From the NCBI GenBank assembly GCA_035697245.1, contig DASSDH010000169.1:1-22462 (forward strand): a stretch of 22,462 bases of DNA, written 5' to 3'. The notes under the pieces are model-generated. The model was given only the letters and a program-made list of their open reading frames with translations, did no database searches and had not been told where the DNA came from. The first letter of the stretch is position 1, and each line of letters begins with the position of its first letter. This stretch comes from JACVRX01 sp035697245 (GTDB lineage: Bacteria > Actinomycetota > Actinomycetes > Jiangellales > Jiangellaceae). This document shows, piece after piece, positions 14,286 through 21,722 of this stretch. Position numbers and translations under genes: made by a program.

Positions 14286-14597
14286 TTACTGGTGGAGCCC
14301 GAGCCGACGGGCCGAGCGCGCCCGCTGCCGGCTCGACCGGAGCCGGCGCAGCCGCTTGACCAGCATCGGGTCGTGGGCGACCGCCTCGGGCCGGTCGATC
14401 AGCGCGTTGAGCACCTGGTAGTAACGCGTCGCGGACATGCCGAACAGCTCGCGAACCGCCTGCTCCTTGCTTCCGGCGTATCTCCACCACTGGCGCTCGA
14501 ACTCAAGTATCGCCCGGTCGCGGTCGGCCAGTTCGCGAGCAACAACGGAGTGGCTCGCGGCTGGGTACGACGGTGCAGTGCCAGAGGCGGCATCCAT
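14286..14597 (-). CDS. DUF3263 protein (Rv0430-like)
   Basis: 103 residues from ATG at 14597; a longer start at 14690 exists but would overlap the otsA promoter region. The core DRAILEFERQWWRYAGSKEQ, then AVRELFGMSATRYYQVLNAL, then DPMLVKRLRRLRSSRQRARS is diagnostic for DUF3263. The SATRYYQVL segment resembles the recognition helix of a helix-turn-helix, and the C-terminus is strongly basic, so DNA binding is plausible. In mycobacteria the homologue precedes the VirR gene. It diverges from otsA with about 125 bases between. Confidence 0.9.
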   Translation of the reverse strand: MDAASGTAPSYPAASHSVVARELADRDRAILEFERQWWRYAGSKEQAVRELFGMSATRYYQVLNALIDRPEAVAHDPMLVKRLRRLRSSRQRARSARRLGLHQ

Positions 14598-14721
14598 GCG
14601 CGCATCGTACGAAACCGGATGCCCAGACGGTTCGACGACAGGCCGACGGCCGAGCTCGCGGCTGAAGACGAAGGTGTCCTCTGCCCCCATGTTGGTTACC
14701 GTGAAGGCACGAGGAGGAACC

Positions 14722-16119
14722 GTGGCTCGCAAGGGCACGAACAACTTCGTTGTCGTCGCCAACCGGTTGCCCGTCGACCGGGTGACCGACCCGGACGGCG
14801 AGACGACCTGGCGACGCAGCCCGGGTGGTCTGGTCACGGCGCTTGCGCCGGTGATGCGCTCGTACGATGGCGCATGGGTCGGCTGGACCGGCATCCCCGA
14901 CGACGTTCTCGAGCCATTCGCGTCCGACGGTATGGACCTGGTGCCCGTGGCTCTCTCCGCGGACGAGATCGGTGAATTCTACGAAGGGTTCTCCAACGCG
15001 ACGCTCTGGCCGCTCTACCACGACGTGATCGTTCCCCCGGTGTACGAGCGGCAATGGTGGGACGCCTATCGCCGAGTCAACAACCGCTTCGCCAGGGCCA
15101 CTGCCGCCGTCGCCGACGAGGGCGCCGTGGTCTTCGTCCAGGACTACCAGCTCCAGCTGGTTCCACGGATCCTTCGTCAGCTCCGACCAGACCTGAAGAT
15201 CGGCTTCTTCCTGCACATCCCGTTCCCACCCGCCGAGTTGTTCGCGCAGCTGCCCTGGCGACAGCAGATTCTGTCCGGATTGCTGGGCGCGGACCTGGTG
15301 GGATTCCAGCGGAGTGGGGCGGTAGGCAACTTCGTCGGCCTGTGCACGCGGTATACGGACGCCGTGGCGAGCGACGATCTCCTGGTCGCCGACGACGGGC
15401 GCAAGGTCAGCGTGCGCGCGTTCCCGATATCGATCGAGGTCAGCGAAGTGACCCGACTCGCCTCCGAGCCAGATGTGCTGGCGCGAAGCGCAACCATTCG
15501 CGAGGAGATCGGCGCGCCCGAACACGTCCTGCTCGGCGTCGACCGGCTCGACTACACCAAGGGCATCGGCCACCGCCTCAAGGCCTGGAGCGAGCTCTTA
15601 GCCGACGGCGCGGTGAACCCGGACGAGGCTGTCTTCGTCCAAGTGGCGACTCCCAGCCGGGAGCGGGTCGAGGCGTACCAAACCTTGCGGGACGAGATCG
15701 AGCTGCAGGTCGGCCGGATCAACGGTGAGTATGGACGGATCGGCACGCCGGCCGTGCACTACCTACATTCGTCCTACGACCGGCCCGAGCTGGTCGCCTT
15801 GCTTCGGGCGGCGGACGTAATGGTGGTGACTCCCTTGCGCGACGGCATGAACCTCGTAGCCAAGGAGTACGTCGTCGCCCGCACCGACTTGCGCGGCGCC
15901 CTTGTGCTTTCCGAGTTCGCCGGCGCGGCTGACGAGATGGACAGCGCGTTCCTGGTCAATCCGCACGACATCGACGGGCTCAAGGAAACGCTTTGCCAAG
16001 CCATGCGGGTGCCTGCCGCCGAAGCGGAGCGCCGGATGCGCCGCCTGCGCGAGCACGTGATGACCCACGACGTCGTTCGCTGGGCCCGCGAATTCCTGGA
16101 GAGCCTGCGCGCAGCCTGA
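14722..16119 (+). CDS. otsA: Trehalose-6-phosphate synthase (GT20)
   Basis: 465-residue glycosyltransferase that joins glucose from a nucleotide sugar to glucose 6-phosphate. The start is GTG at 14722, 4 bases after AGGAGG (14712-14717); an in-frame GTG at 14701 lies upstream of that site and is unlikely. Motifs include VVANRLPV, SPGGLVTAL (Gly-Gly loop), VFVQDYQLQLVP, GFFLHIPFPP, GVDRLDYTKGI and TPLRDGMNLVAKEY, all expected for family GT20. Length is normal. The phosphatase partner otsB is about 3 kb upstream on the opposite strand. The product trehalose 6-phosphate feeds an osmo- and stress-protectant pathway. Confidence 0.97.
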   Translation: MARKGTNNFVVVANRLPVDRVTDPDGETTWRRSPGGLVTALAPVMRSYDGAWVGWTGIPDDVLEPFASDGMDLVPVALSADEIGEFYEGFSNATLWPLYHDVIVPPVYERQWWDAYRRVNNRFARATAAVADEGAVVFVQDYQLQLVPRILRQLRPDLKIGFFLHIPFPPAELFAQLPWRQQILSGLLGADLVGFQRSGAVGNFVGLCTRYTDAVASDDLLVADDGRKVSVRAFPISIEVSEVTRLASEPDVLARSATIREEIGAPEHVLLGVDRLDYTKGIGHRLKAWSELLADGAVNPDEAVFVQVATPSRERVEAYQTLRDEIELQVGRINGEYGRIGTPAVHYLHSSYDRPELVALLRAADVMVVTPLRDGMNLVAKEYVVARTDLRGALVLSEFAGAADEMDSAFLVNPHDIDGLKETLCQAMRVPAAEAERRMRRLREHVMTHDVVRWAREFLESLRAA

Positions 16120-16127
16120 TCGTGCGC

Positions 16128-16382
16128 CTACTCGTCGCCTTCCGCGTCGGTCTCCTGCACGGTGTAGGCGATCCATGCTTGGGTGTCGGCCGCGCCCAGC
16201 CCCTGGTCCAGTCGCGAGGTCGGCTCACTGACCTCCCCCAGGTCGGCTACGGCGAGCTCGCTGCTGCGGATCTCGGCCGTGGCGAGCGCTACCAGGTCGC
16301 GCAGGCCATCGGCACCGAAGCGGTCTCGCACAGTCCTGACGGCGTCGGCGACCATCGCGTCGACATCGGCAGATGGCTCCAT
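16128..16382 (-). CDS. Small acidic hypothetical protein
   Basis: 84 residues. The ATG at 16382 has a strong GGAGGAG about 6 bases upstream, supporting a real gene. The sequence is acidic and helical (VDAMVADAVRTVRDRF, LRDLVALATAEI) with no Cys and no membrane segment; it ends TQAWIAYTVQETDAEGDE. I recognise no domain. It converges on otsA with 8 bases between stops, and its start is 122 bases from the divergent soxR start. Function unknown. Confidence 0.7.
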   Translation of the reverse strand: MEPSADVDAMVADAVRTVRDRFGADGLRDLVALATAEIRSSELAVADLGEVSEPTSRLDQGLGAADTQAWIAYTVQETDAEGDE

Positions 16383-16471
16383 CACTGCTCCTCCGGGTCA
16401 GGCGGCGGTCCTGCAGGCTAGCGTGCCGCGCCAGCCACCGGTGTTGCACTTCCCCTTCGCCGGTAGCGTGT

Positions 16472-16491
16472 ACTTCAAGCTCAGTTGAAGT
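16472..16491. promoter_or_regulatory. SoxR operator dyad
   Basis: Perfect inverted repeat ACTTCAA - 6 bases - TTGAAGT, ending 13 bases before the soxR ATG. It has the layout of the E. coli soxS operator (CCTCAA-N6-TTGAGG). A MerR-family dimer, presumably SoxR itself, should bind here, giving autoregulation. Confidence 0.75.
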
Positions 16492-16504
16492 TCAAGGACA
16501 GGCC

Positions 16505-16981
16505 ATGGCAACCAGGCTGACGATCGGTGAGCTGGCAGCGCGCAGCGGTGCTGCGACGTCTGCGCTGCGGTTCTACGAGGCGAAGGGGCTTCTCTCGTCA
16601 GAACGCACGAGCGGTGGGCATCGGGTGTACGAGCGCTCCATGCTGCGGCGAGTGGCGTTCGTGCGCGCAGCGCAACGGGTCGGGCTGAGCTTGGACGAGA
16701 TCCGCGCCGCGCTGAACACCCTGCCCAGCTCTCGTACCCCGACGGCGAGCGACTGGAGCCGCCTGTCCGGGTCCTGGCGGGATCGCCTGGACCAGCGGAT
16801 CGTTGAACTGCAGCGGCTGCGGGACGAGCTGGGCGAGTGCATCGGGTGTGGCTGTCTCTCGCTCAGCACCTGCCATCTCTACAACCCGGGCGATCAGGCT
16901 GCTGCTTTGGGCAGCGGACCACGCTATCTCTGGGGCGATCAACGTCCGCAGGCGCCGGCTGTTGGCACGGCGATCGGCTGA
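16505..16981 (+). CDS. soxR: Redox-sensing MerR-family regulator SoxR
   Basis: 158 residues; ATG at 16505 follows AAGGAC. N-terminal MerR winged helix (LTIGELAARSGAATSALRFYEAKGLL, GHRVYERSMLRRVAFVRAAQ), dimer helix to about 110, then the [2Fe-2S] ligand set Cys112-x2-Cys115-x-Cys117-x5-Cys123, exactly the SoxR pattern. In actinobacteria SoxR responds mainly to redox-active compounds. A perfect operator dyad sits just upstream. A lipoprotein gene follows 24 bases downstream on the same strand and may be co-transcribed. After Cys123 the tail is about 35 residues and looks disordered. Confidence 0.95.
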   Translation: MATRLTIGELAARSGAATSALRFYEAKGLLSSERTSGGHRVYERSMLRRVAFVRAAQRVGLSLDEIRAALNTLPSSRTPTASDWSRLSGSWRDRLDQRIVELQRLRDELGECIGCGCLSLSTCHLYNPGDQAAALGSGPRYLWGDQRPQAPAVGTAIG

Positions 16982-17005
16982 CCGACGGCACCGTATCGTC
17001 GAGTC

Positions 17006-17848
17006 ATGCGAGGCGCCGCGACGCGGTTGGTGGCCGCGTTGTGGGCGGCCACGGTGGTTGGCTGTACAGCCCCCACAGAATCCGCGGTATCAGAACCCGA
17101 ACTCAGCGCCCGCATCCTGCAGTCCAACTTCGATGAATCGTTGGCGAGCGTCCGCATACAGCTGCTCAACGACAGCGCCGAGCCGGTTCATGTCAATGAC
17201 GTCGTCCTGCATGCGCCGCCGTTTCCGGACGCGGAGAGTGACGGCGATGCCGTCATCCTGCCCGGTCGGAGGATCGATTTCCCCGTTGTGTACGGCCAAC
17301 CGAACTGTTCGAACGCCTCTCCCACACCCACCGCCGCAACGGCACAAGCGGCCGTCGACGGACGGTCGCTCGTAGTGGACGTCGATGATTCGTTGAACGT
17401 GCTCCCGCGTCTGCTGCGGCTGTATTGCGACGGTCACCGCCTGGCCGAGGTAGTTATGGTGACCCTTGGAGAGCGTTGGACCCCCGACCCAGCCGGCGAT
17501 GCATTGCTCGGAACGATCGAGCTGCGGCGAGTGGGCGGCGACGACGAGGTCACCCTGCAGCACTTGACCGGGAGCGTGGTCTTCCGGCTCGAACCGGTCC
17601 AGCCGGCCGAGCCCGTCGCAGTGCTTGCCGCAACCGACGACACCATCTCCGTTCCGATCCGTGCCAAGGCGCTGCGGTGCGACCCGCACGCCCTTGCCGA
17701 GGGGAAGAAGAACTACGTCTTCGCCGTGTGGCTCGGGTTGGCCGGCGGCCCGCAACAAGCGAAGGTGGAGCTCACCGCAGACGTTGGAATTCGGCCAACC
17801 TTCGATTCCTTGTGTGCCGCTCCCGCAGCGAAGGGCGTGGGGTCGTGA
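17006..17848 (+). CDS. Predicted lipoprotein, unknown function
   Basis: 280 residues. Signal peptide MRGAATRLVAALWAATVVGC ends in a lipobox-like VVGC with Cys20 as lipid site. The mature part is beta-rich (ARILQSNFDESLASVRIQLLND, VHVNDVVLHAPPF, VVFRLEPVQPAEP) and has four further Cys that could form two disulfides. It looks like one or two Ig-like or copper-chaperone-like beta domains, but I recognise no family. The ribosome binding site is weak. It lies 24 bases after soxR, so a link to redox stress in the envelope is possible but inferred. Confidence 0.75.
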   Translation: MRGAATRLVAALWAATVVGCTAPTESAVSEPELSARILQSNFDESLASVRIQLLNDSAEPVHVNDVVLHAPPFPDAESDGDAVILPGRRIDFPVVYGQPNCSNASPTPTAATAQAAVDGRSLVVDVDDSLNVLPRLLRLYCDGHRLAEVVMVTLGERWTPDPAGDALLGTIELRRVGGDDEVTLQHLTGSVVFRLEPVQPAEPVAVLAATDDTISVPIRAKALRCDPHALAEGKKNYVFAVWLGLAGGPQQAKVELTADVGIRPTFDSLCAAPAAKGVGS

Positions 17849-17902
17849 CACTGAACCGACCATCGACAAGGATGACGGAGTGATCCCGCCGGGTGGTCCT
17901 CG

Positions 17903-18352
17903 GTGACCACGATGCTGCCACGTCGGTTCGCCTTGGCTCGCCACGTCAGTGACACCGATGAGGTCATTGCATTCGGTGTCGCGTTCACCGACGGCCATGT
18001 CGTGCTGCGGTGGTGTTCGACGCATCCGGCCACCAGCGCGTGGAATTCGCTCGACGACATGCTGGCGGTGCACGGTCACCGTGAGGACACCATCATCCAA
18101 TGGATCGACGCGCTGCCGACCGAGCTGAATGACGTTACCGCCGTCGAAGGACATGGGCGGCGAGCACGCCGCCGCGCTGTCAGGTCCGACGAAGAAGCAG
18201 CAGCGTCGGCTGCCCTGGTCATTCCGGACTCGCCGGCCAACGGCTTCCAGCGACCGAGGGACGCCACGGAGCCGGCCGTCGATGTCAGCGTTCCGGCGCC
18301 CGGTCAACCTGGACGGCACCGCCGTGCCGGCCAAGTCGAGCACTCCGTTTGA
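17903..18352 (+). CDS. Conserved hypothetical protein
   Basis: 149 residues from GTG at 17903. The first 72 residues (RFALARHVSDTDEV, VAFTDGHVVLRWCSTHPATSAWNSLDDMLAVHGHRE) resemble a small beta-rich domain seen in many actinobacterial hypotheticals, with an 'F.DG.V.LRW....S...W.S......HGH' pattern. The remainder is basic and Pro/Ala-rich and looks disordered. No membrane segment. Function unknown. The start and the C-terminal extent are less certain than the domain itself. Confidence 0.6.
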   Translation: MTTMLPRRFALARHVSDTDEVIAFGVAFTDGHVVLRWCSTHPATSAWNSLDDMLAVHGHREDTIIQWIDALPTELNDVTAVEGHGRRARRRAVRSDEEAAASAALVIPDSPANGFQRPRDATEPAVDVSVPAPGQPGRHRRAGQVEHSV

Positions 18353-18473
18353 CCGCCCGCCGACGATCGCAGACCGACCGCGTTGACCGGGCCGACCCAC
18401 GACTGAAACAGCTGGGCAACAACCACGAGGCACGGTTGGTGGGCCAGGCACCGACAACCGCTCTGGGGGACCC

Positions 18474-19106
18474 ATGTTGTTGCGACTGCGGATCGAGCTG
18501 CCCGACCAGCCGGGTTCGCTTGGCCGGGTGACGTGGACGCTCGGCGTACTCGGCGCCGACGTCGCCCAGATCTACGTCTTGGAGCGCAACTCGGGGCGGG
18601 CGCTGGACGATATCACTGTGGAGTGGCGCGGGCAGCCGCGCGACCGCCTGCTGTCGTCGCTGCGCTCGATTCCGGGTGTGCGGCCGATCGGGCTGTGGGC
18701 GGCCCGGAGCACGCCTGAGGCGATGCCCGAAGCGGGGGTGATCGCCTCAATGGTCACCAATCCCTCCCGGGCGCTCGTCACCCTGATGGACGCTGCGCCG
18801 CTGGTGCTGGCTGCCACCTGGGCATGCGTGACAGATGCGAGCGGCGAGGTGATCATGGCCAGCCCGGAGGCACCGGCGCACCCTCGGCTACCCGAGGGCA
18901 CTCCCGCCCGGGCAGTGGCCGTGACCGAAGGTGCGCGGCTGGCCCGAGCGCCGCTACCGGGCGGTCAAGTGCTCACCGTGGCACGCGAGGACGGGCCGGC
19001 CTTCCACCGCACCGAACTCGGGCGTCTCCAGCACATGCTCGACGTTTTCGCCTGCGTTCCCGAAGTGGCCGCATCCGAGCCGGTGGGAACTCGCCGCGGC
19101 AGTTAG
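18474..19106 (+). CDS. ACT-domain protein
   Basis: 210 residues; ATG at 18474 follows a GGGGGA. The N-terminal LLRLRIELPDQPGSLGRVTWTLGVLGADVAQIYVLERNSGRA is a classic ACT domain (beta-alpha-beta, D-x-P-G-x-L motif at residues 11-16), which typically binds amino acids as an allosteric sensor. The second part (ALVTLMDAAPLVLAATWACVTDASGE, LQHMLDVFACVPE) resembles a degenerate GAF/PAS-like sensing domain with no catalytic motif. It probably regulates something by binding a small ligand. Convergent with the DedA gene. Confidence 0.85.
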   Translation: MLLRLRIELPDQPGSLGRVTWTLGVLGADVAQIYVLERNSGRALDDITVEWRGQPRDRLLSSLRSIPGVRPIGLWAARSTPEAMPEAGVIASMVTNPSRALVTLMDAAPLVLAATWACVTDASGEVIMASPEAPAHPRLPEGTPARAVAVTEGARLARAPLPGGQVLTVAREDGPAFHRTELGRLQHMLDVFACVPEVAASEPVGTRRGS

Positions 19107-19129
19107 CCGATCGTGGATCGCAACCCGGT

Positions 19130-19729
19130 TCACGCGACGTGCGCGGCGCGGCGCTGCCGAAGCTTGCGAATGATGAACCAGCCGACCACGACGATCATCG
19201 CCGCGAAGATCACATAGTCGAGGTATCCCAGGTAGTGATCCACCCGCTCGTACTGGGTGCCCAACAGGTAGCCGGCACCCACCAGGGCGGAGTTCCACAG
19301 CAGGGTGCCAGCGGCAGTGAGGAGGAGAAACGGCACGAGCGGCATCCGCTGAGCACCCGCCGGGAGCGACACCAAACTCCGCACGATCGGCACGAACCGG
19401 CCGAAGAAGACCACCCCGTGCCCGTGCCGGTGGAACCAGCCGGCCGCGTTGTCGAAGTCGGCCTCGTCGACCAGAGGCAGCCAGGTCAGCCAGCGGCGGG
19501 CCCGCTCTTCGCCGAGCACAGCACCCAGCCCGTACAGGACGAGGGCACCGAGGAGTGACCCGACAGTCGCGGCCAATATGACCAGGACCACGTTCAGCCG
19601 TCCGCGCTCGGCGAGGTATCCGGACAGCGGCAGGATGATCTCGCTGGGAATGGGTGGAAAGACGGTCTCGACGAACGTCAGGACCCCCACCCCGAATTCG
19701 CCGATCGCCGCGATCACGTCGGCCGCCAT
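19130..19729 (-). CDS. DedA family membrane protein
   Basis: 199 residues from ATG at 19729; an upstream in-frame TTG at 19831 would add 34 residues without a good ribosome binding site. FVETVFPPIPSEIILPLSGYLA holds the family Glu (21) and E/x-P-P-x-P-S-E motif; GRFVPIVRSLVSLPAG holds the conserved Arg residues of the second motif. Four or five membrane segments, and a basic C-terminus (RKLRQRRAA). DedA proteins are cytoplasmic-membrane transporters linked to undecaprenyl phosphate or lipid recycling and proton-motive-force maintenance. The exact substrate is not predictable. It is divergent from the thioesterase gene. Confidence 0.93.
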   Translation of the reverse strand: MAADVIAAIGEFGVGVLTFVETVFPPIPSEIILPLSGYLAERGRLNVVLVILAATVGSLLGALVLYGLGAVLGEERARRWLTWLPLVDEADFDNAAGWFHRHGHGVVFFGRFVPIVRSLVSLPAGAQRMPLVPFLLLTAAGTLLWNSALVGAGYLLGTQYERVDHYLGYLDYVIFAAMIVVVGWFIIRKLRQRRAAHVA

Positions 19730-19902
19730 TCCGGACAAGCCGCTGAGGCCGTCGGGGTTGGCCTCGGTCGCGAGCAGCGAGCCGGTGAACACGAGAGCAA
19801 AGGTCCTGTCTGCGGACTGGGGAATGGGCAACCGCGATTGTAGGTGGGTCGACTCGAGCGGCCGGCCATAGGCTGGCGCCCTCTTCGATCGTGAGGGATT
19901 CG

Positions 19903-20313
19903 ATGCATCCTGTCGCCGAGACGGACAACTTCGTCGGGTTGCTCGGGCTCGAGCTCGACGAGGTGTCGCCTGACCGCGTCACCGCCCATCTCGAGGTCCG
20001 GCCAGAGCTGCACCAGCCGTTCGGCATCCTGCATGGCGGAGTGCATTGCTCGATCGTCGAGACGCTCGCCAGCGTCGCTGCCGCCGTCTGGCTCGGCGCG
20101 GACGGACACGTCGTCGGGGTAGCGAACCAAACCGACTTCCTGCGCGCGGTGCGTGTGGGCGTCCTGTATGCCGAGGCCCTGCCCGTCCAGCGGGGGCGAA
20201 CCCAGCAGCTGTGGACAGTGCAGATCTGGGACGAGGACGACCGGCTGGTGGCGAAGGGACAGGTCAGGTTGCAGAACGTCCGCTCGACCGAAGCCCTGGG
20301 CCGACCTGCCTGA
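19903..20313 (+). CDS. PaaI-type hotdog-fold thioesterase
   Basis: 136 residues; ATG at 19903 follows GAGGGA (19893-19898), so the in-frame GTG at 19891 is not needed. The hotdog signature is FGILHGGVHCSIVETLASVAA with His44-Gly-Gly and the catalytic Glu53, followed by VGVANQTDFLRAVRVGVLYAEA and LWTVQIWDEDDRLVAKGQVRL. Members hydrolyse acyl-CoA thioesters, for example hydroxyphenylacetyl-CoA or DHNA-CoA in menaquinone synthesis. The substrate cannot be decided here. It is followed 61 bases later by the aminotransferase gene. Confidence 0.93.
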   Translation: MHPVAETDNFVGLLGLELDEVSPDRVTAHLEVRPELHQPFGILHGGVHCSIVETLASVAAAVWLGADGHVVGVANQTDFLRAVRVGVLYAEALPVQRGRTQQLWTVQIWDEDDRLVAKGQVRLQNVRSTEALGRPA

Positions 20314-20374
20314 CCGCGAAGTTCCACCCATTCGGGCACAGACCACCACGTGTTTCGGCGGTTATCGTCCGAGA

Positions 20375-21715
20375 ATGGAACCCTTGAGCCGGCGAGGCTT
20401 TCTCCTCCGTAGCGGTCTGGTCGCCGGTGCCGGCGCCCTCGGCCTGGCCGGATGCACATCTGACGACGCGGACCAGAACCCTGCGGCTGGCGGTGCCGCC
20501 GGATCCACTACTAGCGCCGATCTCTCCGACTGGGCGGCAGTTCGTGACCAGTTCTCGCTCGACCCCGAGTTCGCCCACTTCGCCGCATTCGTCCTCGCGT
20601 CGCATCCGACCCAGGTCCGCGACGCCATCGACCGGTTCCGGGCCGACTTGGACCGCGACACCATCGCCGCCACCAGCCAGGAGATCGAACTCGAAAACGC
20701 GGCTCGTGAGGCAGCGGCGCAGTATCTCGGGGCAGCCCCCGACGAGGTCGCACTGACCGACAGCACGACGATGGGCCTCGGCCTGACGTACCACGGGCTC
20801 ACCCTGCAGGCCGGCCACCATGTCGTGACCTCGACCCACGACTTCTACGCCACCCACGAAGCACTGCGGCTGGCTGCCGCCAAGGTCGGCGCGGAGGTCG
20901 AGCGGATCACGCTGTACGACGATCCGCCGACCGCGTCGGCGGGCGAGATCGTGGATCGGATCCTGGCAGCGATCCGGCCGGCGACCAGGCTGGTGGCTCT
21001 CACCTGGGTGCACTCCAGCACGGGGGTGAAGCTTCCGGCCGGCGAGATCGCGGCCGCACTGGCCCAGGTCAACGCCAGTCGCGACGTCGGCGACCGGGTC
21101 CTGTTCGGTCTGGACGCCGTGCATGGGCTCGGCGCCGAAGCGGCCGGCCCCGGTGAACTCGGTTGCGACATGTTCATCTCCGGCACCCACAAGTGGCTCT
21201 TCGGACCGCGCGGCACCGGCATCGTCTGGATCCGCCGCGACGCCTGGGACAGGATGACAGCGGTCATCCCGACCTTCTCCGGACCGAGCTTCGGGAACTG
21301 GTTCGACAACGGGAACGCGCCGTTCGTGTTCGGCCTGGACGGCACTCCCGGCGGCTTTCACTCATTCGAGCATCGCTGGGCGCTGACCGACGCGTTCGAG
21401 TTCCACCAAACGATCGGCAAAGATCGGGTGGCAGCCAGGACCGCGGATCTTGCTACCCGCCTCAAGGACGGTCTTGCCGAGCTGTCCCATGTAGGTCTGG
21501 TGACGCCGCGCGATCCTGGCCTTTCCTCCGGAATCGTGTGCTGCGACGTCACCGGACGGCCGCCTGCCGAGGTGGTCGAAGAGTTGCAGTCCAGGCACCG
21601 GATCGTCGCGAGCGTGACGCCGTACCAGGTTCCCTACGTCCGATTCGGCCCTTCCATCGTGACGAGCACCGAGGAGGTCGACGCTGTCGTCCAAGCCCTT
21701 GCGTCGATGACGTAG
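20375..21715 (+). CDS. Tat-exported class V aminotransferase-fold lipoprotein
   Basis: 446 residues. The N-terminus MEPLSRRGFLLRSGLVAGAG is a twin-arginine signal (SRRGFL) followed by a lipobox LAGC with Cys27, so the protein should be folded with cofactor in the cytoplasm, exported by Tat and lipid-anchored outside. From about residue 50 it is a class V (isopenicillin N epimerase / cysteine desulfurase-like) PLP enzyme: LTDSTTMGL, HSSTGVKLP, GLDAVHG with Asp247, and the PLP lysine Lys273 in SGTHKWLFGPRGTG. The C-terminal domain is complete (VASVTPYQVPYVRFGPS). The reaction is unknown; epimerase, lyase or desulfurase are options. Its stop is 7 bases from the convergent USP gene. Confidence 0.92.
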   Translation: MEPLSRRGFLLRSGLVAGAGALGLAGCTSDDADQNPAAGGAAGSTTSADLSDWAAVRDQFSLDPEFAHFAAFVLASHPTQVRDAIDRFRADLDRDTIAATSQEIELENAAREAAAQYLGAAPDEVALTDSTTMGLGLTYHGLTLQAGHHVVTSTHDFYATHEALRLAAAKVGAEVERITLYDDPPTASAGEIVDRILAAIRPATRLVALTWVHSSTGVKLPAGEIAAALAQVNASRDVGDRVLFGLDAVHGLGAEAAGPGELGCDMFISGTHKWLFGPRGTGIVWIRRDAWDRMTAVIPTFSGPSFGNWFDNGNAPFVFGLDGTPGGFHSFEHRWALTDAFEFHQTIGKDRVAARTADLATRLKDGLAELSHVGLVTPRDPGLSSGIVCCDVTGRPPAEVVEELQSRHRIVASVTPYQVPYVRFGPSIVTSTEEVDAVVQALASMT

Positions 21716-21722
21716 GCGGTCT

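Noticed and set aside
14503..15573. 356-codon open frame opposite otsA
   Set aside because: Mirror of the highly conserved OtsA sequence.
17090..18475. 461-codon open frame on the minus strand
   Set aside because: Its Arg/Gly/Pro-rich translation has no domain, while the plus strand carries a signal-peptide lipoprotein and a recognisable hypothetical.
18954..20459. 501-codon open frame on the minus strand
   Set aside because: It runs across the DedA and thioesterase genes in other frames and is low-complexity Arg-rich; the DedA frame is certain.
20264..21361. 365-codon open frame opposite the aminotransferase
   Set aside because: Mirror translation without motifs; the plus strand holds an intact PLP enzyme.
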